A stretch of DNA of 64,000 nt from Globisporangium splendens (Eukaryota > Oomycota > Peronosporomycetes > Pythiales > Pythiaceae), in assembly GCA_006386115.1 (NCBI GenBank), contig VFIW01000124.1, positions 1-64,000 of the forward strand, in the 5' to 3' direction. The position numbers were made by a program, and so were the translations under genes. Below the pieces are notes generated by a model. That model had not been told where the DNA came from, did not search any database, and was given only the letters and a program-made list of their open reading frames with translations. Positions 40,385 through 51,015 of this stretch are shown here, one piece after another (positions within the stretch are counted from its first letter, which is position 1; every line of letters begins with the position of its first letter).

Positions 40385-41799
40385 TCAGCACAGCCGCGTG
40401 GCTGCGATATGGAGCGGATTCGCAGCCTGAGCCGAGATCATACAGCTCCGACAGAAGCGCAGGCGCTTTTCTAAGACGCTCGCCTCGCTCAGCAGACTGA
40501 ACGCGAAGCTCGTCTTCCACACGATCAGGCACTTGGAGCAGCAGATCTAGTGTAGAAGACAAAGACATATAGTTCACAAATGATAAGCGCACCAGGAGAT
40601 GACTTTGTGAACGAAAGTCGTTATGGACACGTACCTGTTCACAAAGCTGGCACGGGCGACCTCGTTTGCACATGTTGAAAGTCTTGAGGCAGCTGTGGCA
40701 CGACGTCGGGTCTTCATGGCTACAAAACCAACCAAGCAAGCAGAGGTCCATATGCACAAACGTGAGCAAATCCAACGATGCCAATAAATAAATAAATATA
40801 AACTGGGCTTTTCTCTCACCGTCGCGCGGGTCGGTCCTTGACGTTGAGCATCTCCTGCTGAAGCGCGAAGATGAGCTTGTTGGTTTCGGCCACCCGAATG
40901 AACCCAGGGCAGCATTGCAGCAGCCGGTTCGCGGCCGCGTGGATCACGAGCGGCTCGGGCGTCGAGCGCCACGGGTCCGTGCTCGAGCGCAGGAAGCACT
41001 CAATGAGCCCCGAGCCGATGCTGCGGTACAGGTAGCAGGACGAGAGCCGTCGTCTCACGATCGCGTCGTCCGCACTCAGCGGCGGGAACGTCGGCAGCTC
41101 CACCGAGTGCATGAGGTGATACCCAATGCGCTCGCCGCTCACACTGCGGCGGATGCCGATGGACTCAATAAACACGTAGTCGCGGTGGCGTGTCACGCCG
41201 TACATCTTGGGCTTCTTCAGGATCCACTTGAGCGTCACGGAGCGCAGCGGATCGTTCCCGTTCGGCGGCACGAGCACCGCGAGCACGGCCGCGTCCACGA
41301 TCGGGTCGTTCACGTACAGCGACTGGATCTTGATGGCCGCGGTCGTGTTGGCCACCGAGCCGAAGATCATGTCCTCGATCGTGCCGATCGTGAATCCGAT
41401 GCCCAGGAGCTGCGTCGGCAGCGCCGAGGACGTCAATGCTGCTGTTGACAAAGTCGCACTGGCGCCGCCGCTGCTGCTACTGCTGGATCTGTTGTTACTG
41501 CTCTGGGGAACCGGAGCCGCGCCATTGAATCGCGGCAGCGAGAGCTGCTTAGAGCCACTGCTACCACTGTTATGGTCTCTTTTCCGTCGCACGCGGCGGT
41601 AGACGCTGAAGCCCTTCTTGCCGTTGCTCTGCACGCGCCGCCAGACGCGCGGGTCGCGCAGCTCCTGGCGGTTCTGGTAGTACAAGTGCGCCTCGTACGC
41701 GCGCACGTGGTGCTGCACGAGGCCCTCGGCCTCAGCCTCGAGGCGCGTCGCCAGCTCCTTCGACACGGTGCCGAAAGGCAGCGACGTGGACGAGCGCAT
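40385..41799 (-). CDS. START + FYVE-like protein, zinc finger spread over three exons
   Basis: Exons 41799-40820, 40719-40635 and 40546-40385 join in frame to 408 residues (introns 100 and 88 bp, GTGAGA/GTACGT...TAG). The first exon alone would end in a TGA that lies within the donor site. The N-terminus has LPFG rather than FPLP. START-like domain about 20-320: WRRVQSNGKKGFSVYRRV, a Ser/Gly insert of about 50 residues, IGFTIGTIEDMIFGS, LRSVTLKWILKKPKM, RHRDYVFIESIGI and IVRRRLSSCYLYRSIGSG. Exon 2 supplies CHSC and CQLC, exon 3 CCSKC and FCRSC, completing a FYVE-like module at about 334-390. The only array member with introns inside the zinc module. Confidence 0.82.
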
Positions 41800-42607
41800 T
41801 TTGCTTTATTCGAAAGCCGCCAAAGAGCGAATACGCAGGCGGGTACTTTTGCCAGGTCAGGGATTACTTTGTCCGGAGTGATGCGGGGTGACAACCATGG
41901 AAGGTTCGATGATGCGTGCGGCGAAGGCGAGAATACACTTGTATAATCCTAAAAGTTATACTTAATGTCGGTGGGTAACTGTGCCATTGAAGCGGAAAAT
42001 TGTGATGTGTAGAATTATAGATGATTTAGATTTATACTCGTCGATCTGACCCAAGTGGTGGTTTTGTGTGTGGTTCATGGAACGGCCACAATTGCCGTTG
42101 CAAATGGGGGGTGGGCTTTCCCGGAATCCAGACACAATTTTGTCACTCCGACGCGCCAACGGGTGTCATGAAAAGCATATGAATGGCGTCTGGTCGCAAT
42201 CCGCGTCCTAACGAAAAGAAGTTGCGAGATAAACAGAAGGCATGCCTGCTCGCAAGTGGCAAAGAGCGACACCGGTCGATATTCAGATATGGACGAAAGC
42301 CAGCATTTCACATCCACACAAGTCTGCAAATCCTGTTGATCTCAGAAGCAACAACATATGATTGTTGAGCGACACAATAATATGAGCAATTAATTGTTCA
42401 GACCATTTTCTCAGGCTCAGTCCGATAATTGTGAACTGGTGCAAAGTTGCGAACTGTTCAACATTCTGTCTTAGTCTTGATTATTGTATGGTTTCGATCA
42501 GCACCTGCACCGTAAAACACACACACACACACAAAAAAAAAACTCACACACACCTTCTTTCTCACACGCAACCCCCTTTCTCTTTAAAAACTCTCCATTA
42601 ACTCAGC
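41800..42607. other. Intergenic region with AC-rich microsatellite
   Basis: No supported gene. A CA/A-rich tract is at about 42513-42550, just beyond the 3' end of the START gene at 42608. Confidence 0.55.
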
Positions 42608-44377
42608 TCAGTGCAAGTTGCGCATGTACTCCTCGTTCGCCTTGGTGAGCTGGTACACCTGCTGCGCCGAGTTCTGGAGCGCGAGCATCTTGTGGAACAG
42701 CTCGGCCTGGTGCGGCGCGATGCCCGCGGGGCTGGCGACTGGAGCACCGTGGTGTGGACTCAGGGCGCTAGGTGTGTAGTAGACGCCCCGAGAGCTCGCA
42801 GCCGCGTCATGAGGGTGCACAGGCGGGTACGGAGGCGGCAGACCCGCGTTCACGTACTTGCCGCTGTAGTGCATGGCGTCGTCGTACTTTGGCACTTGCG
42901 CAGTGCTCCGCGGCGTCTGGTCGCTCGACATGTACATACCGTCCAGCTCGACGTCTTCCAGTAGCAGCGCTGCATTGTCGTTCCCGGGACCTCCAGCGCC
43001 GCGTCGACTGTTGTTGAGCTTCTTCTTCATCATCGCCTCGATGAGACCCTCGACGTCGTCCTCGGACATGCCGCTGCTCACGCTGAGGCTGTAGCCCCCG
43101 TCGTCGTCCTCGGACTCACTAATGCTCGCGGGCTTGCTCTCGGAGGCGTCGGGCGAGCTGTGGGACTCGGGCACATCCGAGTACTGCGAGCTATCGGAGC
43201 GGAAGAGGTCCTCCGGCAGGTGGCGCTCGCCCAGGATCGAGAACGCCTCATCGGCCGGACGCACGTCCATCGTCTTGGCTTTGAGCACGCACGGCGGACA
43301 GCACGAGATGTTGACGATCGCGTGGTCGTTGCCCGCGAAGATGAACTTCTTGACGCGGCACCTAGAGCACACAGTGGCGCTGCACACGCGGCACACCTTG
43401 AGCGCCGAGAACATACCCCCCGTGCTCGTGCACACGGAGCACCGGTGTTTCGTGAAATGCGACTTGTCCTTGTAATACGTGAGCGCGAGGATCGTGAGCT
43501 TCTTGGCCTCAGCGCAGCGCACGGACTTGCAGATTCCCATGAGCGCCTCGGCCGTCATGATGGACGAGAAGCGCTGGATCATCTCGCCTGCCGGGTCGAA
43601 CAAACCCTGCGAAAAGATGTCGACAAACCCGCCCTCCTGCTCGCGGAACAGGAACGAGAAGAAGAGCTGGCCGCGCACGACGTCGCCGCGGTCGAACGGC
43701 GCCACGTTCGGCAGGTTCACCGAGTGCATGATGATGTATCCGAAGCGTCGTCCCATGCGATCGCGCTCAATGCCAGCTGCCTGAAATAACGACAAACGAA
43801 AGACACAAACGATAAAAGTGAGTTTCACAATGCGCATCATCAAGCTATTCGTAACGCAACATACCTCAAGGTACGGCCAATCGCGCGGTTTGATGACAAA
43901 GCCTCCGGGAAATCCCGTGACGAGGTACTTGAAGCCGAGGTAGTGGAACGGATCCGAAGGCGTGGCGAGGTCGATCGTGTGCAGCACGGTGCAGTCCTTG
44001 CAGCTCGTGTCGATGTACTTGATGGTGATCTTCATCTCCTCGTGAGACTTGTCGTACATGCCGTAGATCACGTCCTCCAGCGTGCCCTCCAAGCGGCCGA
44101 CGCCGAGCATACTCGGCTGCTTGGACGCGTCGCCTAGCACCGCGGCGTTCGACGCGTTGCGGCGGCGGTAGATATGCAACTGGTGCTTGGACTTGACGAG
44201 CTTCCACTTGGACGCGTCCACCTGGCGGCGGCGCGCAAATGTGAACTCGTTCTCGTCCGCAAGCGCTGTGTCAATTCGCCGGCGGATGATCTCGCGGTAG
44301 CGCTCCTCCTGCTCCTTGGTCAGCGACATTTGCCCAAAGTAGCCCTTGGGCAGCGGGAAATTCGGACGGATCGCCAT
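42608..44377 (-). CDS. START + FYVE-like protein with two-helix tail (YDKS branch), one intron
   Basis: ATG 44377; an in-frame GTG at 44389 is not needed. Exons 44377-43865 and 43780-42608 give 561 residues. The 84-bp intron (GTATGT...TTTCAG) splits YLE from AAGIE at exactly the place where paralogues read YLEAMGIE, and it contains no stop. FPLP at about 6. START-like domain about 20-275: WKLVKSKHQLHIYRRR, VGRLEGTLEDVIYGMYDKSHEEM, FHYLGFKYLVTGFPGG, KPRDWPYLE and VVRGQLFFSFLFREQEGG. FYVE-like about 283-335: CSVC, CRVCSATVCSRC and SCCPPC. Acidic linker, helix EDDVEGLIEAMMKKKL, then C-terminal LFHKMLALQNSAQQVYQ. Confidence 0.9.
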   Translation of the reverse strand: MAIRPNFPLPKGYFGQMSLTKEQEERYREIIRRRIDTALADENEFTFARRRQVDASKWKLVKSKHQLHIYRRRNASNAAVLGDASKQPSMLGVGRLEGTLEDVIYGMYDKSHEEMKITIKYIDTSCKDCTVLHTIDLATPSDPFHYLGFKYLVTGFPGGFVIKPRDWPYLEVCCVTNSLMMRIVKLTFIVCVFRLSLFQAAGIERDRMGRRFGYIIMHSVNLPNVAPFDRGDVVRGQLFFSFLFREQEGGFVDIFSQGLFDPAGEMIQRFSSIMTAEALMGICKSVRCAEAKKLTILALTYYKDKSHFTKHRCSVCTSTGGMFSALKVCRVCSATVCSRCRVKKFIFAGNDHAIVNISCCPPCVLKAKTMDVRPADEAFSILGERHLPEDLFRSDSSQYSDVPESHSSPDASESKPASISESEDDDGGYSLSVSSGMSEDDVEGLIEAMMKKKLNNSRRGAGGPGNDNAALLLEDVELDGMYMSSDQTPRSTAQVPKYDDAMHYSGKYVNAGLPPPYPPVHPHDAAASSRGVYYTPSALSPHHGAPVASPAGIAPHQAELFHKMLALQNSAQQVYQLTKANEEYMRNLH

Positions 44378-47300
44378 TTTCGCTTTCACGGGAAATAGTT
44401 ACCGGTAGTGTGTGTGTGTGCGTGAAGTTTGACGAGAGACCTGTAGCGTGATCTGGCTGGCGTCTCGGTATATATCAGAGGAATCTCAGCCGCGCGCCTG
44501 GGTTCGTTCTCTATAGCTGGTATGTAAGTGCGGCCGGCGAGAGCGTGAGTGGCAGGCACGAGAGTGTGCTGTCAATCGCTTCTGCAATGGCGTGTGGTCG
44601 GCAGGAAGAACAATAGCAGCGGCCACGCATGGTTCATAATCGCAGACGCTCTTGGAGACGAGGCGAGGGACAGGTGGTTGCTGATCCTCTGGTGGATCAA
44701 CCAGCAAAGGGGGATGGCCTGCGGAGTGACGGACGGGAGGAAGGAAGGACGGACGCGCTTCAGCTGCGGTGCATCTTCTGCTGCCACTTTGCTGCCTCAA
44801 TCATCGCACAGTTATCTTGTTTTTTTTGTCCTCTCGCAGTGGATATGCTGCGAGACAGATGTTGCGATAGCGACTACGTAGCATAATCATCCGAACTCTC
44901 GTTATTCCATTATACAGAAGATATCACAAGGAACTTGGAGTCATCAATCAAACTAGAAGTGGCTCTGCGACAAGTTATCGATTCTGACAGGAAGCAATAA
45001 ATAGAGATGTTTAGGTGAAGCAATCTCCCAAAGAGGCATAAAACGGGCAGACTGCGCGTGCATGGAACTGACGCTGTCCCCATTTGTTCTGCGTCAGCGC
45101 AAGCCTCGAGCCAAAGCATAAAACACACACATGACGACTGGACAGCACTGGTTTCCCGCAAAAAAGAGGAAGGAAGGCGCACACATGTGCTGATGGGAAT
45201 CTGCTGTTCAGGCAAACGAGGCGCCAGAGCGAGCGGTCATACAAAATGTGCAACGCAGGCGCAAATCGCAGCGCTGCTCAGCTGCCCATCTGACACCATT
45301 CTGTACACATCAACGAGCGCGGGAAGCAGCAAGCATGTGCAAACCGTCTCGCCAAATATGTACGCACCACTGTGGATTAATGAATAAAGACCTGACAGCT
45401 ACAGAGCGATGATCCGCGAGATTCATCTCATGTGCATAGTGGTCAACTTCCGCCCACGCCACTGTTGTCTAATGCCTTTCATGGAAGAAACTACACAAAG
45501 CAAGCGCGCGTCGGTGTCGTTCAGTTGATGAAGTGGTGGGAGTCTGGTCGGCTCTTTTATATTCGTCCTCTTTTTTCTCTTTTCTTTTTCTTTGTCAGCA
45601 AGGTGTTGCCGACTTCCTCAGGCTCTCGTCACACGTGGAAAGGACTCAGGGTCATCAACAAAAGGCTCTTTTTCACACAGATGTTGTTCTTCAGTCGCCC
45701 ATGCACACACGTGGAATTCACATGTCGTGGATGGATCGTCGCGTCGCGTGGATGGGCTCGGCGGACCAGCAATCGTCATCGGTGAAGCAGGCTTTCCTTA
45801 TTCCATTATGGAAGGATTTTAGTCTGCAGGAAACTGAACCCGCATTGTGCCTGAGCGCGTATTGCTTATGGAGAGCGCCAAGTTCCACCCCATCTCGCAT
45901 GCCGCACTCAATATGCACACACGTGCTGTCTCCTTCTCCAGAGTGCGGTAATGCTTGCTCAGTATGCCAGCCAAACTGTCAAAACCAGCTTCAAAATCGG
46001 ATGAAAATGTTCTGTTCGGTGCAATGCGAGCAAGCAAATATCAAGATGCGGAGGTGCAGTCGACTGCAGTGTACTGTACACTCACCAAATCAGCTTGGTG
46101 GAGAGACGCTAGTGGTTCTTAAGGAACAGTCACAAACTGAGGCAGCCTCTCGATATGATCAAAACTTTCATTGCTCCCAGCTTCAGTTCGTGTGTCCTAA
46201 GTTGCCGTGTAAATGCGCAGATCTATTTTCTTTGTTTCTCGATAAATGTTCTGAGACGAGTGCCTGCCACTCGTGCGTGGCGACCACGTCAGAGGTGCAA
46301 TTGTGGACTTTAGAAACGACTCGACAGCCCCAATGAGGACGCGATGACGCAAGGAATCCGCAGGATCGATCGAATTAGAACAAAAGCGGGGTGACGAAGA
46401 TGGCGGTCGCAGGAAAGAATCCATCCGCCTCCTCAGTCCCTCCTCCGCCTGCTCTGCTCGTCGATCATCTCGACAACTTTGCGCCAAGTCCACGTCTGTA
46501 AATCCCACCCACCATGCAAAACACGAAGTGAAATGCAAGGCGATGCAAAACAGCTGCTGCTCGATTCGTATGCCGAGCTGCGAGTGCCACGCACCGGGGT
46601 ATCGCGATAATGGTTAAAAACACGCAATGACACAGCTGTCTCACTTTGCAAAGTGGTGGGCGACTGCAAAAGAAAGTTTGGAGGGTCCATTTCTTTACAA
46701 CAAAGTACTTTGCTGCAATTTGCAATGACCTTCAACGAAAAAAAGAAGTGTGACCATTTATGCACAGTGCTTTGTATAAAAAGTACTTTGTTGACTCGCC
46801 TTGATGCTCGTGTGCGTCATTCACATCGACTGAGGCGGATGTGGAATGGACTCGGCAACTTTGCACCACGCATAATTGAAGCTGGTCTCTTTTTCGGCAG
46901 ACCTGTCATATTCGAGCTCATGCCATTAATGCTGATGATGGCATGAGCGGGAATGGAATCACTCGAGCTCTCGAAGGCTGTTTGCTGGGTCCAAGCAAAA
47001 AGGACGACGTGGAAAAACCTTCCGACCGTGAGGAAGTACACTCGAGTCAATGTGGAGACCGAGTGTCGCAGAGAAATTCGGAGCGTGAGTCTCTGAGTCA
47101 AGCAATCACGTCCAGTCACGTTTGCCTCGAACAGGAAGACGAGCCGCAGCCACTCGCTATCACTTTTCGCTGCCTGCTCTTCGTAATACATGTACAGTGA
47201 CAAACGACCTGTCTGTTGCACGACTGGCTGACAGCGCTGCCGGTTTGTCGATCCAGAACTGTGTATCCGCGAAATGATCGTAAAAGAAACGCAGCACACA

Positions 47301-48122
47301 ACCGCATAAAAGAACGCCTGTGATGGCCTCTTCTATCGTGACCAGCAGCAATTACAATTTTTAAAAAGCACCGTCGACGCTGAAATAGTCAGCGAGACGC
47401 GATCCACGAGGCGGACAGTGGTCGGACGAGAACATTTTCGTTCTGTTCGCCCCAGCCCAACTTCCGGTCATTCGGCTGTGTTTCGGTTCACTCTATTTTA
47501 TGACGCATGCCTTTCCTTTGCATCAAGCGCGCATCCGTTTAATTTGTTTTCAGGGAATACGTAAACTTTTGTATGGAAGTGACTGGTCTTGCTGACCGAT
47601 GCTTGACACTCAGAGGAAGCATGGCGTGCGGCTTTCCCAGCTTTCTGCTCTCGTCTCTTGCCGAACTCCGACACGGACACATAAACACCACGGCGAAATC
47701 GACAACTTTTTGAAAAGTTGAGACAGTGCTCTGTGAAAATCAGCAGACTGTCGCGTTATCATGAAATTGAGGTTTCGCGCCAAACGAAACGAACGGCGAA
47801 CACTCGGACTTGCTGCAACCTCTCTCGCCGTTATTCTCACAATCCAACACGCTATGAACTGCGGGTATGACGGAGAGGAAGCGGGAAGGTGAGTAACTTG
47901 TGATGCCCTTTATGCGTGGGCATCTCGCTGCAGGGAAGAAGACACAGTCGATACTCGACGCTGCTTAATCCAGGCAGCAATTCGACGCGTCAATCTGGTG
48001 GCAAAAGGATCTCGCGAGACTCAGCTCAACTCGTTTGGTTCGTCTCGCAACTTGCATATCGCCGTTATGGATAGTTCACAAGTACTGAAGTACTGCGCTT
48101 TCCGTGCATTTGTTCATTTCCA
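44378..48122. other. Gene-poor 3.7-kb region
   Basis: No gene is supported. A small hairpin GCTCATGCCAT/ATGGCATGAGC lies at 46916-46948, and two palindromic CAAAGTACTTTG-type motifs lie near 46700 and 46785. A 267-codon frame at 45533-46336 has no ATG context, domain or biased codon use and is not accepted. A short ATG frame at 46400 (MAVAGKNPSASSVPPPPALL) may be an exon but cannot be completed. Confidence 0.5.
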
Positions 48123-49601
48123 TTAAGTCAGTTTTTTCATCATTTCATTGTTGGCCTGGGTGATCGCATGCGCCTTGTGGGCAGCCGTTTGCAGACCGAG
48201 TATCTGCTCAAAGATCGCGACCTGGTCTGGCGGCAGGCCGTGCAGACTGCTTGTTTGGTCCTGGGACTCCCCAGACGCTTCTCCAGCCGAAGAAGACGCG
48301 CTGCTGTCATCTCGCTTCTGGCGCATCATGGACTCGATGATCTGCTCGATGTCGGCCTCCAGAATGCCGCTCTCGTTACTGAAGCGGTACTCGTCCTCAT
48401 CCAGCTCGCTCAGACCATCGGTGTCAATGTCGTGGTACGCTCCACTGGGTGTTGGCTCGCTGTTGGAGTCGTCGGAGCTCCCGCCAAACTCTCCGCTTTG
48501 GAAAAACTGATCCTCGGGTAGATGCTCTTCTCCTAGAATCGAGCAACTCGGCTCGGCAGGTCGGATCTCCATGAACTTGGCCTGCTTGATGCACGACCGG
48601 CAGCAGGGCACTTTGCGCACCGCGTGCGCAGGGCCGATGAAAATGGGTTTCCGCACGCGGCACTGCGAGCACACGGTGGTGCCGCAGACCCGACACGCAT
48701 TGAGGCTCGAGAAGAGACTGCCTGTGCTGCGGCACAAGGAGCAGTACTCGAGGAGCGTGTCAGCCGCATACTTGCCCTTGTGGTTCTTCAGCGCCAGCAG
48801 CGTCAGCTTCTTGGCTTCAGCGCACTCGACTACGCGGAAGATGCCGGCGAGCACTTCACTGGTCATCGTCGTCGTGAACCGCTGGATCAACTCGCCCGCG
48901 GGGTCAAAGAGGCCGTGCGCAAAGACCTCGACGATGCCCGGCACAGGCTCACGGTAAATAAACGAAAGCCGGGTGCGGCCACGGACCAGTACCCTAGGGT
49001 CAAACGGCGGACAGTTTTTCAACTCGATCGAGTTGATGATAAAATACCCAAACCTCCGTCCCTGAGTGTCGTACTCCACGCCGAGCGCCTCGAGGTTGCA
49101 CCAGTCGCGCGGATAGATGATAAACGACGCAGGAAGCTGAGTGATGAACCACTTGATGCCCAGATAGTGATACGGGTCCTGGGGCGTCGCGAGGTCGATG
49201 TTGTGGAGCACCGTGCAGTCTTTTATGGACGCGTCGACAAAGTTCGTCGTCAGCTGGACCTCCTCGTGGGACTTGTCGTACGAACCGTAGAGCACGTCGT
49301 CCAGCGTGCCTTCCATCTTCCCGATGCCGAGCATGCTGGGCTTGCGGCTTTCGTCGTTATCGTCGAGTGTTAGCGAGTTTTTGCGTCGGCGGTAGATGCG
49401 CAGCTGGTGCTTAGACTTGACGAGCCGCCACTTGGCGGGGTCTACCTGCCGCTGCTGGACCTGTGTGAACTCGTGCTCGTGCTGCAGCACAGCGTCGAGA
49501 CGCTCGCGCGCGATCTGACGGTAGTGGTTTTGCTCGTCGGGGGTCAGGTGAACAGGTCCAAAGTATCCCTTCGGCAGCGGGAACCGAGGCTTGGACGCCA
49601 T
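48123..49601 (-). CDS. START + FYVE-like protein with two-helix tail (YDKS branch)
   Basis: 492 residues, intronless, ATG 49601. FPLPKGYF at 6-13. START-like domain about 20-275: WRLVKSKHQLRIYRRR, IGKMEGTLDDVLYGSYDKSHEEV, YHYLGIKWFITQLPAS, YPRDWCNLEALGVE and VLVRGRTRLSFIYREPVPG. FYVE-like about 284-336: CSLC, CRVCGTTVCSQC and PCCRSC. Acidic linker with PAEPSCSILGEEHLPED, shared with neighbours, then helix LEADIEQIIESMMRQKR and C-terminal IFEQILGLQTAAHKAHAIT. Closest to the genes at 51016 and 53399, with which it forms a head-to-tail minus-strand series. Confidence 0.9.
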   Translation of the reverse strand: MASKPRFPLPKGYFGPVHLTPDEQNHYRQIARERLDAVLQHEHEFTQVQQRQVDPAKWRLVKSKHQLRIYRRRKNSLTLDDNDESRKPSMLGIGKMEGTLDDVLYGSYDKSHEEVQLTTNFVDASIKDCTVLHNIDLATPQDPYHYLGIKWFITQLPASFIIYPRDWCNLEALGVEYDTQGRRFGYFIINSIELKNCPPFDPRVLVRGRTRLSFIYREPVPGIVEVFAHGLFDPAGELIQRFTTTMTSEVLAGIFRVVECAEAKKLTLLALKNHKGKYAADTLLEYCSLCRSTGSLFSSLNACRVCGTTVCSQCRVRKPIFIGPAHAVRKVPCCRSCIKQAKFMEIRPAEPSCSILGEEHLPEDQFFQSGEFGGSSDDSNSEPTPSGAYHDIDTDGLSELDEDEYRFSNESGILEADIEQIIESMMRQKRDDSSASSSAGEASGESQDQTSSLHGLPPDQVAIFEQILGLQTAAHKAHAITQANNEMMKKLT

Positions 49602-51015
49602 CTCCTATTGTGTTCTGCGAGTCTGAAGGCGAATGCGCGACTGGCACGAGCGGGGACAGACTCCTAGAGCGATCTGGAGGCAGCGGCGCGCTTCCGAAGC
49701 GTGCGCGAGCGGCGTAAATGTCGAATCCCCTGGATGACGAGAGGGAGATGCAGGAAAGAAGCAGGTCCATGCTCGAGGTGCGCCGCTTACGCCAACAGAA
49801 AGGCGCCGACAACACCACTTTTACTTGAAGGTCCATCACAAGTCAAAAGCAGAGTTGTTATGTACTAAATCTGGGTCTTGTCTGCATTGGCATCATACTG
49901 ATCAGATTGTTAAGTACGCTGAAATATAGAAATCCGTGTGGAGTTGATGTGCGGACTTTCGTGAGGTTTTCTTCAATTATCAGCACCAAAATGAGCTCTG
50001 CATTAGGCAAAAGGCACCTCTGGTAACAACTGAGGTAGACTGTGGAAACATAACACGATTTGTTCTGTGCAGTGCGTCGAAGTGTGCGATGATTCGATGT
50101 GCAATGCATTTTGCAAGGTCTGCATATGAGTTAAGGAGGCTAGAGGATCGAGGGACACTCCTGGTCAAAGAAAGATTGAAGCACCTTTGATTATAAATAC
50201 AAGGGTCTTCGTCCACTTTAAGCAAGTACTGATGCAGTTGCTAAATACCTCTCTGTGCTGGGATCATCTGATCCAGGGCTATTCAACATCCAATATTTGT
50301 CTCGTCTCCGTTGCCTTTCGGAAAGTTGAGTGCGACCTTGGATGATGACGCTCTTTCCACTTGGCCAAGCACGAGTTCCGAGCCTCCTCACGAGCCTTTT
50401 TGCTCGCTCTTTCGGATTGTACTCGCGTGCTGTTGATTCCTCGCATGTATCGACATCAACACGGACGTCATCAGGGCATCAGGATGTGTGGGTCGCCCCG
50501 TCCATTCATCGCGTTCTCGCACTGTTTGAGTTTGTGACGAAAGTGGCTCGTCGTTATTCATATTTTTGGTGTGGACATGAGATCCAGTGTCATGCACCGC
50601 CAAATTGGTGGTGATTGTTTGGGTGGCTTTAAGATTTGCTCGAGGCAGTCGGTGCGAGTGTCATACAATTGCGGCACTAGCCTCTGCTCAGACTGACCAA
50701 ATGATTCCTTGAGCACCACCGAAAGAGCCCAAGCGCTCTTCTCACGGTGTTGTTGCTGCTCGACACCCAGAGTACACTGCCGCGGATGAGCAGCAGAGTC
50801 GATCCGACGAAAGGCAACTCGGTCTCCCGCTAACTGCACCTGGCTACTTTGGTTTTACATCACCTTGTGATTACATTTTGATGTTCTGTCTCGCCAGATG
50901 ATGAAGAGATATGGAAGACTATTAGAGATTTGAGGTCTTGATATTGTCCATTCAAACAGCTCAACACAGCACAAGAAACACTATACACACATATACAAAC
51001 GAAGAGAAGCAGCCC
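49602..51015. other. Intergenic region
   Basis: No supported gene or RNA seen. Confidence 0.55.

Noticed and set aside
45533..46336. 267-codon frame in the gene-poor region, cysteine-containing
   Set aside because: No signal peptide, repeated cysteine pattern, homology or leader; fits chance openness.
46400..46610. Possible two-exon mini-gene starting MAVAGKNPSASS
   Set aside because: The only consensus donor gives a 42-bp intron and the wrong phase; too weak to call.
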